From NCBI GenBank assembly GCA_021307315.1, contig JAJSPD010000043.1:310001-374000 (forward strand): a DNA stretch of 64,000 nt, read 5' to 3'. A program made the translations under genes and the position numbers. The notes beneath the pieces are model-generated. The model worked only from the letters and a program-made list of their open reading frames with translations. It was not told the origin of the DNA and made no database searches. Origin of the DNA: Bisporella sp. PMI_857. Lineage: Eukaryota; Ascomycota; Leotiomycetes; Helotiales; Helotiaceae. Shown piece by piece: positions 23,983 to 35,125 of the stretch (position 1 is the stretch's first letter; every line of letters starts with the position of its first letter).

Positions 23983-24600
23983 CCCATAGATGCTTCTAAA
24001 GGACGACCTCAAACTCGAAACGTATTTTGTAGAAAAGAAACAGCTACCCTCTCATTATTTAAAGTTTGCCATAGGATTGAAGGCTCTAACAAGGCTTCGA
24101 AGCGTGCTCCGGGCCGTCTGTGCGTGGCCGGAGCCCTTAGAGCTGAAGCCTCGCTGGCTCTGCCCAATGCTACGACCTTTCCTGACTGGAGAGACGAGAG
24201 GCATCTTTTTTGGAGCCATTTCCGACGCATAGATGGCGTACAGTTATTGGCGGTTGATAGTCGCCTCTGCACTGCTGGGAGCCTGGCAAACTATTGAGCG
24301 AAACACGCAAAAGAAGCACTGCACAAAGCATTACCCAGGCAGATACCTTGTGCAAAAGCGGCATTGCATGCATGTAGAAAGTAAAATATCGTGTATACAG
24401 GGCAAACCAAACGCCGTTCGCCTATCTGACGAGTGATGTGCCTAACGGGTAAAGAGGGGGTGGGGGTGGGACTGGTTCGGGTTATATCACGTAAAAGCTA
24501 AGATGTAAATCACGGGCAGCATATTAGTGCTGCGCCTACACTTAGTCTTTAGTCGAAATACAATTGATATTCTTATATTGGTATCCATTCAACATTAATA

Positions 24601-24770
24601 TGGCATGATATAACGACCAACGTGCAACAACGCAAAATGGGGTAATAGAATATAACAATTGATCAAATTTAAATCGTAATTAGAATCAGCTACTAGTTTA
24701 CAAAAAGTACTTAACCAAAAAATACCAAAGCAATACGTTTCTAGCTGAACTTCCTGGCCAACCTGATCAA
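24601..24770 (+). repeat. Left inverted arm of hairpin element
   Basis: Pairs with 25088-25258. Landmarks are ATAACGACCAACGTGCAACA, TATAACAATTGATCA, ACTTAACCAAAAAATA and CGTTTCTAGCTGA. Confidence 0.85.
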
Positions 24771-25087
24771 TTTAGCTGGTTAACTAACATTGTTAGCTAA
24801 CGTTTCTAGCTAGTTGTATTGTAGTTGAGTAACAATAAAAACGTAAAAGAGATAATTTCGAAAAGAGAGTCATATGTACAGAAAGTAAAAAAAACAAGTT
24901 ACATGTGACTATCCTTTACATAACTCCTTTTTACATGACTTTTCTTTACTTCTTGTACATATTACCCCTCTTTTTGAAAGTATCTTGACCTTTATTATTA
25001 CAATACAACAACTTTTTATAGTGCGCCTGTATTTTAATATAACTATAACAGTTTACTAGAAATGTTAGCCAGAAATGTTATTTATAC

Positions 25088-25258
25088 TGATCAGGTCGGC
25101 TAAAACAGTCAGCTAGAAACGTGTTGCTTTGATATTTTTTGGTTAAGTACGTTTTGTAAACTAATAGCTGATTCTAATTGCGATTTGAAATCTGATCAAT
25201 TGTTATATTTTATTACCCTATTTTTACGTTGTTGCAAGTTAGTCGTTATATCATGCCA
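25088..25258 (-). repeat. Right inverted arm of hairpin element
   Basis: Read on the minus strand it repeats the left arm, including ATAACGACTAACTTGCAACA and TATAACAATTGATCAG. Differences from the left arm are mostly single-base transitions. Confidence 0.85.
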
Positions 25259-26780
25259 TACAAATTAATACTACCAAAACTTGGTAGGAGGGTGGGTTCA
25301 TGAACGCGGAAAATTTGTAACTATTTAAATTAGGATATTGGCATATGCTTTAGGACGCTTTCCTTAACATTGGAAAATCCTCCGTCATTTAAGGACGGCA
25401 TGTGCCTTTAATGGTATCGGGGGTTTCCTGCTTAGGCTTATGTGATTTAACTTTCTTCTTACTACACACTCTGTTTTAGACGATTTATGAAATAGTAGTA
25501 ATGCTTTGGAAGCACGAGATATAATGCCTCTCGCTCAAGACAATGATTCAGAGATTCGACAGCAAGGGGGACAAACTTGGGGATAGAGTCAATAGTCATA
25601 CAACTCGGCTTTTGCGCCTTGCGAGTCTGACGTACATTATTGTTAGCCTGCAGAATGGTATTCATGGCCTCTAGATGGGGACATAAAAAACCGGGGAGCT
25701 GGAGAAAATTGTCATCGCTGGGGCACAATGGCGATGCAACCGTAAATTGCTAAGCGGCCCGCATGCTCGAAATGGAGGATAAGGTTAAATTCTAAGATGG
25801 AGTAAGACTATCTATAAATGCTGTGGAGTTAACACAAAGCGATGCTGCAAAAGGAGCTGTAGTAATATGGAGAGAGATTCAAGGGAGAACTGTGAGTGAG
25901 ATAGAGAGACTAATGAGTAATGTTTTAATTTGGCTTGTAATGCGGCGTTTAGGGTTGCAGTAAAACAAGAATCTCTAAACCAAGATTTTAGTCTAGAGCG
26001 GGAAGACTATCTATCCCTCCTACTGTACTATAGCCTTGACTCTGCTTGCACTATACCCCTGAACGGTGCATGTTAAGATCTTTGGTAGCATAGCCTTGAT
26101 TTTGTTACTGAGGAATCTGCTGTGCCCAAGTATCCAAAGGATGAATAAAAATAAGCTGGCTCTTGCTCTTGCTCTTGTCTCAATTTTTTCTCTGTGGATC
26201 TTTGTCTTTGCCTATGGGATGTTAAGGCCAGAGCTGAGCAATCAAGATATGGTTCCTTGATTACATTCTCTGCTGAGTTCTACAACCCTATATCACTTAA
26301 TGTAAAGCTGATTGGTATTTACGGCTTCTGCTTTGAGAAATTGCTACCTGTTCTTTGGCTCTGTTTCGCTGTTTTCTAAAGCTTTGCTGTCTCCTATGAT
26401 TTTCTTTTTACAAGGTATAAACAGAGCTACACTACTGCACATGCAACATGGGGGAAAACAATTGCTGGGATTTGTTCCTCAAGGAGCACTTATTAACAAT
26501 CTATTATCTCTACCTCTCTATGAAGCATTCTCATGTCGTCTGCGCCATCACTTTATTCTCCATGCGCCATGGGATCTCAAACAAGTCTTGTAATGCTCTT
26601 TTATATCCCCCATTAATACCAAGGAGTATTTGGACAGTAAAAGCCTGCTGAGATATGATTCACTTCATAGTCTGACGGAAACGAACAATATTTGAGTAAG
26701 ATATCACTGTTTTTGATATATTCATTTTCATTAAGTAACGCTTAGAATTCCACTATGATACAACTCCTGCTCGTCCCAAC

Positions 26781-27943
26781 TCATGCAGCGGCCTGAGCTT
26801 TTTCTAGAGGTGGTGCACTTGCGATCTGTGTCTGCTGAACAGACGCGGCAGCGATCTCAGGCTGTTGACGGTAAAGAACAATCTCGGATTGCTTAAAATA
26901 CCTTCGTGCGTCTTACCTCAAATTAGCTTGGTTCTTCACATAAAAATTGAGGAGGAATTGGGTAAAGGATGAGAAAAGCCGGGGGTACGGGGCCAGGCAG
27001 AACGCACCCTCATCAATGAGTACAAGGCTCAGATAATATCTCGTGGAATACTTCTTGTTAACTTCTCGGAATGTAGGTGTTAGATCGAAACCTCCCAGGA
27101 AGAGTCTAATGGGTATAGTTTCTCCTCTTGATGGGGAGCCATCCATGATCTAAACGCTCATTAGTATCGGCTAGTGTGGTGGCTCCAGATACACGTACCT
27201 CAAATCTCACTAGCGTCTCACTTTCATTATACTGATTGGGGGCAGCGCCTGTCGTCTCCCTTCTAATAATCGATAGCTCCATATGCTTAATCTTTAATCT
27301 CACTAACAAGAAATAGATCCTGCCAACGATGACATCCTTCAGGTGGTATTTGCTCTTGCTGTACTCAAACTCAATATGCAGGCAATCCTCAATACCGACA
27401 TCCATTTTTATAGAAGAGCTCATTTCAGGTGGAATGCGGTAGCTGTAAACCCAGATATCCTTCTCACGAATGACGTCTGCCATCCGGCGGGACACAGTAA
27501 CGCGCACGAAGTACCGCAGCCGCACATTGATGCCGGCGTAGGATTCGTATTGCTTCTCTACATTCTTGAAATTGAACTCAAAGGCTTGCGGGTGTTGGAG
27601 GTCGCCTGGCGCGGCCAGCTCTTGGCCTAGGGAGAGGAACTCGTAATGATTACCGCGATCAAAGAACATCTCTGCAAACTCAATGAGCTCCTTTTGTGCT
27701 TGAGCTAGAGGCACGGAAGGAAATACCTATTGTCCCAATAAATTGCACCTTGATACCCGTATGCTCTAACCTCTTGCCGTCCTTCGGCCGTATAGTCACA
27801 GCGCCTTTCACGCTCTCTCCATCCTTATATAGCGGCGCCTTCTCTCTACGTCCCTTGTCTGCCTTCATATCTACCATCTGCCTATCATCCCCATCGTCGA
27901 GGACGATGTCAATATCGACAGGCGTGGAGAAGAAGTATGACAT
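26781..27943 (-). CDS. VPS26: Retromer subunit Vps26 (4 exons)
   Basis: Minus-strand exons 27943-27727, 27671-27199, 27149-27008 and 26911-26781 give 320 residues, normal for Vps26. The arrestin-like fold is recognisable from the start MSYFFSTPVDIDI, VKVQFIGTIEMFFDRGNHYEF, LRYFVRVTVSRRM, KDIWVYSYRIPPE, GRIYFLLVRLKIKHMELSIIRRE, IPIRLFLGGFDLTPTF and SLVLIDEDARRYFKQSEIVL. It is the cargo-selective retromer subunit that, with Vps35 and Vps29, recycles receptors from endosomes to the Golgi. The last splice (a GTGCGT donor inside a Gly codon) was chosen because it restores IDEDARRYFKQ. Divergent from LSM8 with 369 bp between starts. Confidence 0.96.
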
Positions 27944-28312
27944 TTTGGTTTGGTTTCGGAGAGCGCTACCATCAATTGATCGAATCGCAGAGCTGATAAT
28001 TACTTTAAGTGTACAGGTGGTGGTGGGTAGGCTGGGTAGCTACAAGGGCTAGGGGAGCTGGGAAGGAAGCTCTGGATGTCGTTGACGCGGCCCACCTCCC
28101 GCATTTCGCCAAGACATCCACAAGGCTTCAGCCTCTTGAACCTCGTTTCTTGCAAGAAAATTAACAGTTTACAATCCTCATACTCGTTTGCTATTCACAC
28201 CAGACTTGCGCCTCCTTGTCTACCCTCCTATCTCGCGCCATACCATTGGCCCAAAAAACTCTAGTAACCACGCGTTCTTTGCCCAGGGTTATCGCAGGAG
28301 AGCTTTGCGACA
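27944..28312. promoter_or_regulatory. Divergent promoter between VPS26 and LSM8
   Basis: A 369 bp head-to-head interval that must carry both promoters. It contains pyrimidine-rich tracts on the LSM8 side; no TATA box is obvious, as usual for housekeeping genes. Confidence 0.5.
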
Positions 28313-28812
28313 ATGTCGTTCCTCTCGAAATATGTAGACAGTAAGTTATCCCTCCCCACCAGAAGTAGAGTCTGGCAAAGCTTACAAGTCCGATTCTGAC
28401 AGAAGGATAGAGAAGGTCTGCGTCATAACCAGTGATTCACGGACACTCGTTGGAACACTTGCAAGCTGCGACCAAATGACCAATTTGGTATGTTTACTCC
28501 TCATAGTGCTTCGCTCAGACTGCTCGTGCGATTGGATTTCTTGGGGACTGGTGTAGCTTGTGCAATCCTTGCCGTATATATTTTTCACGCATGGAGGTTG
28601 GGCTAACTGAGCGACAGGTCCTAACTCAAACATTCGAGCGCATCATCCGTCCACCAGATGATCCGGAGCCCACTACGATCATCCCACTTGGGCTTTATCT
28701 TGTGCGCGGAGATAATGTAGTTGTGGTTGCGGAAGTTGACGAGCAATTGGATGATGAGATTGACTGGGTGCAAGTTCGAGGTGCAGTCATTGGGGGAGTC
28801 AAGCATTCATGA
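28313..28812 (+). CDS. LSM8: U6 snRNA-associated Sm-like protein Lsm8 (3 exons)
   Basis: Exons 28313-28340, 28411-28487 and 28618-28812 give 99 residues. The Sm1 motif KKVCVITSDSRTLVGTLASCDQMTNLVL and the Sm2-like LGLYLVRGDNVVVVAEVDE match Lsm8. The unit belongs to the nuclear Lsm2-8 ring that binds the 3' end of U6 snRNA. The first acceptor (AAGGATAG) was chosen because an earlier AG would leave an in-frame stop. The C-terminal tail DEEIDW-like acidic segment is typical. Confidence 0.95.
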
Positions 28813-30021
28813 TATGGCTCCGGAGAGGAGAGGAAGGCATTACAGGATATCAATGATGTGTGACCACTTTAGGAACATAGCCATGACTTTGTAGGAAGTC
28901 AGAAGGAGAAATGAGGTTCTGCGTCATCGGCGTTTGGGAGAACGATTGATAAAGCAGATTCACGTCACATTTGGTGGCAATATGTCCAGATTGGGTTTGA
29001 GATATTTGAGCGAAGGTCTTTAAATCCAGGAGGGAGTGTTTGTATACTTCAAGACATATGCTTAGCAGACGGCATACATGTAGGAATATTTCAATAGTTC
29101 TTTTGAACTATAAGAAAATGGAATCACTTTATCGAGAGGATGAATTCCCATTTTGAGGAGACTCGCGAGGTTGTGACTTAAAAGAAGGTCCAGGAGCATA
29201 TAAGGCCATATCCTGACATTCTCAAGCCTCGAACTATTCCAGTGAATCAGACCAGGTAACTATGATGGGACAGTGTATGGAACTGTTACCAAGTTATTAT
29301 AAATTCTTGTACTATTAGCTTCACACAGTCATAGGATTCTTAGATGAGAGAGATTAGTTGGCTTAATTTGAATTGCAGCCTCTCTATGTAATAGGGATTA
29401 ATTTTAGTTACTGATTAACCGGTTATCAGTTGCTAACATATTTAATTTCCTAGTAAAGAATACTTTGGGCTCGCCCAAATTCACAGACGCAAAAGCCTGC
29501 CTGCGATAGGCAATGCTGGTGCTACTGGGGAGGAGTTAATGGGCTCTTGTACCTTATTTTTTTTACTTGGGGGGATATCCTATTTTAGCCAATATAAACA
29601 GAAGGCGCAGAACCATGGGCCTGTACAAACCCCAAGTATGAGTGATGATAAAAACGCCCACATCAAATTATCTTACTTGATTGTGCAAAATGATCTCGAG
29701 AGGCCTTAACTTGAGTTTTAAACTTTATTTATTCTTTCTCTTGCTACTCAAAACACGCTGATCGATATGTGCATCAAGAAGACCAGCCCAATGCACCTCG
29801 CCATCCAAGTCCGTAACCCAAAGAATAACTCCAATATCCCTTGCCCGGGGAAAGAACCATTCAAACGCCATGCACCGATACATGCTAACCCTATGATCCC
29901 CTTATTTTGGAATGTTAACACAAGAAAGAACATAAGAATGAAATAAAAATAGATATATGCAATGAATGTGTTTCTCCAACTTTCGAACTCATGTCTTTAA
30001 ACTCTGTACATCATGGCTTCA
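28813..30021. other. Intergenic, AT-rich
   Basis: About 1.2 kb. A minus-strand ORF at 29748-29933 has hydrophobic character but no family signature or convincing start, and is not called. The rest shows no repeats or RNA genes. Confidence 0.55.
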
Positions 30022-31362
30022 TTATACGATGATCCTTGGCTCGGAGTTTTCTTCTAATGCCTTATGAGGGAATGTAAAAGTGTCCGAAGCAGGAAATTTT
30101 GTTTCGAGACTTGGTAGTTTTGAAGGCATAGAATTCGCGTTTGGCGAGAGCTGACGACCACTGTCGGATGGATTTTGGGAGTTCAGTGTCGCATCCTCGG
30201 TTGATTCTGAAGCTTGCAAAACCTGAACTGAGGAGCTGAGGATCGTGCTGAGCTTCGGTCGCGAAGGTAATTCGCGCATTTCCGAACTCTTGAGAACAGC
30301 TTGGGAAGGAAGTGGAATATATTCTGCCGTATTTTCGGAAGCAACGGGAGAAGATGGTACCGAGACTGATAGAGGCATTTTATTTCGTCTTTCCACTATG
30401 TTGTCTGAGGAGTCAGAGCTGCTTGCGCTCCTGTTTCTCGGGTGGCGTTGTCCCTTTCCATTAGAGGTTGGGGTTATGTGCCGAGATGAGAGTCTCGAAC
30501 TACTCTGGCGAAGCTCAGGATATGGAGTTCCGCCTTGTTGTAGCTTTGCGCCTACTAGTTTCTCAGTGGCCTTACGATTGAGTGGCGTAGAGCTTCCTCC
30601 TGTGCGGTTGCTGATATTGCTGTCTGCTCTACTCCTTACAGAACTGACCCTCTCTTTTCCCTCCATAACTTTCGCCGACGGCGGCGGCTGAAGCATCCAA
30701 CTCATCTCCGCCTTATTCGTAGGTATTGTAGTCACAACTGGAGGATGCAAATCATTGATGGGCGGGTTCTTCCCAACAGAGTACGCTCCGATGTTGTCCT
30801 CATTCCCATCTTCCGAGTCACTGCTTCCCTCGATATCATCTGCGAAGACGCTCAACCTGCCCTCAAATAATCGTCCGGCGGTCGAACTCGCCTTGTTTAT
30901 TGCGTCCTTTAATCGTTGTCTTGGTCCTGGAGTATCAATTCCCCATAATAGCTCGTTCTCCCTTTGGTATAGCTTCCTATTCCAACCCTCACCGGATATC
31001 CGAGAGCCTTCTATCGCGGAGGGACTGCTTGGAGGCTCCGTACTCAGAGCACGACTACTCGCAATGCTGCTTCCCTGGCCTGCCGTATTTAATGCCCGCA
31101 GACTTTCGCTGTTGCTTTCCGGTTTTGGTTTGCTCTTCCGTACTGGATTCGGTCCCATCGCTATCTCCGATTCCCAATATGGGTTTGTGCGGAAAGGCGA
31201 AGGGTGCCGATATAGGCCAGGCTGCTCTGTCTCGATTCTGTGTTTCTCTATTCTATCCTTTTGTGCCTGCGCCTTGGCTTTGTGCCGGTGTATGACTTTA
31301 TTGCAGGTACTACATGACAAAATATAGTAGAGAACTGATTGAATCGCCACTGGGAGAGACAT
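30022..31362 (-). CDS. Ser-rich low-complexity protein, conserved N-terminus, unknown
   Basis: A single-exon ORF of 446 residues starts at ATG 31362. The first 20 residues (MSLPVAIQSVLYYILSCSTC) are hydrophobic and could be a signal anchor. The next block, with a Lys/Arg-rich helix and YRHPSPFRTNPYWESEIAMG, looks conserved in ascomycetes. A second conserved-looking block around residues 128-175 contains WNRKLYQRENELLWG. The remainder is Ser/Thr/Pro-rich and probably disordered. No catalytic motif is seen. Membrane anchoring with a cytosolic disordered tail is inference. Confidence 0.8.
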   Translation of the reverse strand: MSLPVAIQSVLYYILSCSTCNKVIHRHKAKAQAQKDRIEKHRIETEQPGLYRHPSPFRTNPYWESEIAMGPNPVRKSKPKPESNSESLRALNTAGQGSSIASSRALSTEPPSSPSAIEGSRISGEGWNRKLYQRENELLWGIDTPGPRQRLKDAINKASSTAGRLFEGRLSVFADDIEGSSDSEDGNEDNIGAYSVGKNPPINDLHPPVVTTIPTNKAEMSWMLQPPPSAKVMEGKERVSSVRSRADSNISNRTGGSSTPLNRKATEKLVGAKLQQGGTPYPELRQSSSRLSSRHITPTSNGKGQRHPRNRSASSSDSSDNIVERRNKMPLSVSVPSSPVASENTAEYIPLPSQAVLKSSEMRELPSRPKLSTILSSSVQVLQASESTEDATLNSQNPSDSGRQLSPNANSMPSKLPSLETKFPASDTFTFPHKALEENSEPRIIV

Positions 31363-33061
31363 GGTATTTGTGAGGAAGCCTATACGGCGGGTCGCGGACT
31401 TGAGGGTGGTAAATGTTATGAAGGCATTGAAAGAGGTAAGGTTGAGTATGAGATGGTCCTAGGGGTCCTGGAAAGCAAATATGCCTTTCGTTATAACAAC
31501 GAGAGCTTGCCCTGGTCTTCGAGGCTCTGAGAGGAGCCGTAGGATGCTTGCCGGACGTGTGTAACCACGTCACCGCATATACTTCGAATCAGCACCCGAA
31601 TCGTTGCGAATAGGAGCGAACCACACAGAAAATAAGCCAGCAGACTCAGAATATATTTGGTGATACTGCAGCAAACAGCTAACCAATTCTATTATCTCCA
31701 AACGTGTCGGATTGTGGTCAATGGATTTTATTCCGCGCACTGAGGGGTATTCAGGGACCAGGACGGGGATTGATAGTAAATCTCCACGCTGAGAACTATG
31801 CTACACCGCCGACGTAAATATATATTTTCTGAGCAAGAACCAGGAGGATCCGAAGCCTGGCAGCAAGCTGAGCTGAGCCGTGTTTCAATTGATGTTGGGT
31901 TTTGGTGATGTTGGTAAGGCGCAGTCTGTTCTCAGAAAGGAGGCGTAGTCCAGACTTATTCACCGCTTTCAGCCTGGGAAAGAGGGGATATGTCCGATTC
32001 GACAATCCAGTTGCGAATAGCTTCCAAAATGAACAACAACAGCGAAACCGCCTTTTGCGTCTTGAAGAGTCTAAATGAGCGAGAAACTTGTGAATAAGGA
32101 GACGTGGTTCAGGTGTTTCAGGGTCTTGGAAGGTGGAAACCCTTGTAAACAATTGGCGATCTTCTGAGCCTAATTGGGACAATTGTATGCAGGTGAAATC
32201 AACAGCTGTGGCGCAGAGTATTAATATATGCTCTATCAAGTCAACTTCGGGATGTTTATTTTGGTTTTTGGTGACACACAAAGGATTAGGATACTGCAAA
32301 TTTGTGTAACTCATCATTTGTTTCTGTGTTGTGATAGGGGATGATCGGACATTGCCCACAATATCAGGCCCTTGATGTGGGGTTAGCTCTGAACCCTCAA
32401 TGCAAATCATCTACAGGCATGAGGAGGCATTCTACTTGGCTGCTGGGCCTTGACCACCAGAGCCGTGGCCAAATTTAGTTGTCAGTTGTGATGCATTTCA
32501 GATATCCTGCAGTATTCATAAAATCACTGTGTTGCAATTGGGCACAAGGTCGTAAACTGTTGATATTGTATGCTAGAAAGCGAATCCTGCTATAGCTCAG
32601 CTCGCAAGTTCTCTGATAGTACAGTTTGTGGGCGGTCTCCAAAATAAAAAAGTCTTCCCCAGCAGCAACTTTTTGGGCTGTTTCCATGCAATTATCGCGC
32701 CTGATATCTCACCATCGCCCCGACGAGGAAAAAAAAAAAAAGGAAAGAATTGGAAATACAATCGTGAAGGGTTCCTCCTAAATGCAAAGCCTGTTCCCTT
32801 TTATGCAAAATCGCACATCACCAATTTTGTGTGATGTTGCCGAGACGTGATAATCATATGCAACGAACTGGTTGGAAAGAGACTGTCCGTGCTCTGCTAT
32901 GCAGAATTGCAATTAAGAAAACAGTAGTAAAGGTGTTACTGGTAGCCGAAGAGATGGAGAGGCGTTAGAAGATATCCATCATAATGCTGTGTTTGCTGAA
33001 GCGTGAGGGCCAAGTAGTATTAGACTTGGCGCCAATTTGAACATCTACATCAGCGACGTTT
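31363..33061. other. Intergenic, no supported gene
   Basis: About 1.7 kb. A 204-codon minus-strand ORF (31796-32410) fills part of it but has no family signature and a composition (Gln, Cys, His scattered) suggestive of chance. A poly(A) run lies near 32728. The rest is featureless. Confidence 0.5.
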
Positions 33062-34342
33062 TCAGACCTCCCACTCATCATCCTGTGGGCGTGTGGTGGA
33101 TGGAGTCTCATCTTCCTTAGGACTGATATAAGAAAAACTGTTGTTGCTCGTCAACTTGCTAGGTGCAGCTGGTGTAGTCTTCTTGGGTTTTTGAGACGTC
33201 TTTGGTTGCTCGCTTTCCGAACTCTCCTTTTCCTTGGCTTCTTGGGCATCCTCTCCTGGTGCAGGCCTTGTCTTCTTCTTTCGCTTCTGAGTTTGAACTG
33301 TCTCCCAATTGTCCGAGTCCTCAATTGCCTGTCGAATTTGCTCTTCTTCCGATGGCAAAGTCGAAGCAAGCTTCTGCCAGTCACCAGTGTGTTCACTATC
33401 AGGGGTAATATCACCTCCAGCCTTGCTGCTGTTGCTTGGCGTCTCATACGTATCCAATAGCTCAACATGGGGCTTAGGGGTGCTAGTTCCATTTGTTGTC
33501 GCCTCTGAGGACCAGACAGAAGATGATGGTGCATTCGTTGGCACAAAGGTGGATCCATCCTTAGCAGCTCGGCCTTCAGCCTCTCTAGCTGTACGGCGCT
33601 GCTTCTCTTCCAGCTTTTTCCGCTCCTTCTCGGCTTCGAGCCTCAGAGCACTTTGCTCCTCTTTCTTCTTTCTATTTTGTCGTTGCTTCTTAGTTTCGGT
33701 AGGAGCAGGTGCGGCGGGAGTCTTCTGCTTCTTCGTAGGTGCAGAATCTTTGGGAGATGTCACTCGTAGGATGCTGGGTCCTGCAGTAGGAGCCTCAAGC
33801 ATGTCCGATATATCACCACCTGTGACTGGAGAGCGATCATCGGTAGCGCCAAGTACTGGGGAGTTAATTGGGGACTGATCGTCATCGGCATCACCACCTG
33901 CATTCGAGGATGGAGCAGTGTCGGAGCTGGCAGAAGCGATTGGTTTTTCCTGTGCTCTTGACTGCTTTACAGACTTTTGCCGTCCACCTATTTTAGGGGC
34001 CTGCCGAAGGGTAGTTCCTGTTTGCACACCTGATATTTGCCTGGCAAACTCTGCATCATCAACCTTATCGCTGCTTGTATCATTGGACAACCATTGAGGT
34101 TCGGAATCCGGCTCGGGTGCCTTCGCCTTTGGCTTCTTCTTGGGTTTTTCTGTGACTTTGGAATCCTTCTCGGTGACTGTTTGAGCCCCCTCTTCTCGTG
34201 CCTTTCTGGCCTTCTCCCGTCTTAGCTCTGCAGCATTGAGCTGAGCTCGCTTTCCACCCTTCTTTGTTGAGCTGTAATAGATAACACCGCCTGCAAGAAT
34301 GAGCACTAGATAGCCTCCAACAGTATAGTAGCTGGACGACAT
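33062..34342 (-). CDS. Single-pass membrane protein with Lys/Glu-rich tail, unknown
   Basis: The minus-strand ORF from ATG 34342 encodes 426 residues; an open frame extends further 5' but the preferred start MSSSYYTVGGYLV precedes the membrane helix directly. One transmembrane helix (about residues 8-24, GGYLVLILAGGVIYY) is followed by a long charged, disordered region. A basic coiled coil of roughly 50 residues (KKQRQNRKKKEEQ, then KERKKLEEKQRR) sits mid-protein. A conserved-looking segment GDWQKLASTLPSEEEQIRQA and NWETVQ lies near the C-terminus. The topology suggests an ER-type tail facing the cytosol. Function unknown. Confidence 0.85.
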   Translation of the reverse strand: MSSSYYTVGGYLVLILAGGVIYYSSTKKGGKRAQLNAAELRREKARKAREEGAQTVTEKDSKVTEKPKKKPKAKAPEPDSEPQWLSNDTSSDKVDDAEFARQISGVQTGTTLRQAPKIGGRQKSVKQSRAQEKPIASASSDTAPSSNAGGDADDDQSPINSPVLGATDDRSPVTGGDISDMLEAPTAGPSILRVTSPKDSAPTKKQKTPAAPAPTETKKQRQNRKKKEEQSALRLEAEKERKKLEEKQRRTAREAEGRAAKDGSTFVPTNAPSSSVWSSEATTNGTSTPKPHVELLDTYETPSNSSKAGGDITPDSEHTGDWQKLASTLPSEEEQIRQAIEDSDNWETVQTQKRKKKTRPAPGEDAQEAKEKESSESEQPKTSQKPKKTTPAAPSKLTSNNSFSYISPKEDETPSTTRPQDDEWEV

Positions 34343-35125
34343 GGTGCCGAACAAGAGGGACGTGGCTATGAAAATCGGATCAAATATAGCGGATTTTGTG
34401 TGAGTGTCTGAAGATGATCGTTGCTTAGTTAAAAGTTCGGAGGTCAATGGTTGGAATTTGAATGGTCTACAATAGGAGTAATTGTACAACTACCGACCCA
34501 ATTGAACTGACAGCAAATTGAGCTTGGCTTGAGGGTTTGCTGGGTGTCAGGAAGATGGACGGGTCAAAGGAATTGAACTGCTGATGTATCAAGTGATGGC
34601 AGATTAGATACGAGGGAGAGAGAGATGTTGTCTGTTCGTCTCGAATTAAAAGGCCAGGTATGAATATCGAGCTTGAGCTGTTAACTGAGTGGATCAGACT
34701 GAGTCGTACTATTAGCCTCAACGTAGACGACATGGGTCACTAGACGGAACGCTAATCCCTTCTAGGGTGGAACGAGCGAGAACGGAATAGGCAGGCGGTA
34801 AGATTTCTCATTTGTTGGCTCTCCCGAACAGGTAAGGTGGGGGACACAGAGGCTGTCGGCATCATCCGTAACTCTGGGATTCAGACGCCCTAAGAAAAGA
34901 TTATCTTGATATAAGTCTTGTGTTTTTTTTGGTGAGAAATCACTTGAGACTGCAACACAAAGGCTCATAAAGTTCCAACTGAACCAAACATTTTGCTAGG
35001 CTTCAAACTGGATCTTAGGCCCATATATTTGTACACATCATTGTCTAGATCATACTTTGTTATCTATACTTCATCTTCATTCACCTTGACGTGGACGATA
35101 TTTTCTATAATTTTTGCGTGCAAAT
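34343..35125. other. Divergent upstream region
   Basis: 783 bp between two divergent genes. The open minus-strand frames here lie in the likely 5' UTR of the neighbouring gene. No distinct motif is recognised. Confidence 0.55.

Larger units (their letters stand above)
24601..25258. mobile_element. 658 bp hairpin (foldback/MITE-like) element with TA target duplication
   Basis: The ends are perfect inverted repeats, TGGCATGATATAACGA at the left and its complement at the right, each bordered by TA (24599-24600 and 25259-25260). Inverted similarity continues about 170 bp into each side (24601-24770 against 25088-25258) with scattered substitutions. It then resumes more weakly toward the centre (about 24840-24910 against 24930-25010). 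The whole element could therefore fold into one long hairpin. No ORF is encoded. TA duplication suits a Tc1/mariner-type non-autonomous element. The AT-richness of both arms suggests RIP. Confidence 0.85.
23983..26780. other. Gene-poor AT-rich stretch containing a hairpin element
   Basis: Roughly 2.8 kb without a supported gene. The core is the inverted-repeat element at 24601-25258. The minus-strand ORF at 25462-25728 and the small hydrophobic ORFs at 26066-26651 show no family signature and are not called. Confidence 0.55.

Noticed and set aside
25462..25728. 88-codon minus-strand ORF right of the hairpin element
   Set aside because: Its hydrophilic composition is not convincing and no partner exons or domains are visible.
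26066..26651. Overlapping hydrophobic plus-strand ORFs
   Set aside because: Hydrophobicity comes from T-rich DNA (GCTCTTGCTCTTGCTCTTG); no start context, splice sites or family match supports a gene.
30245..31327. Long plus-strand ORFs opposite the Ser-rich protein
   Set aside because: They are antisense shadows of a Ser/Arg-rich coding region, which suppresses stops on the other strand.
31796..32410. 204-codon minus-strand ORF
   Set aside because: No domain, no conserved-looking blocks, and no plausible splice partners. Length alone is weak evidence here.
33191..33878. Plus-strand ORFs opposite the Lys/Glu-rich membrane protein
   Set aside because: Leu/Ser/Phe-rich antisense translation of a Lys/Glu-rich coding region.
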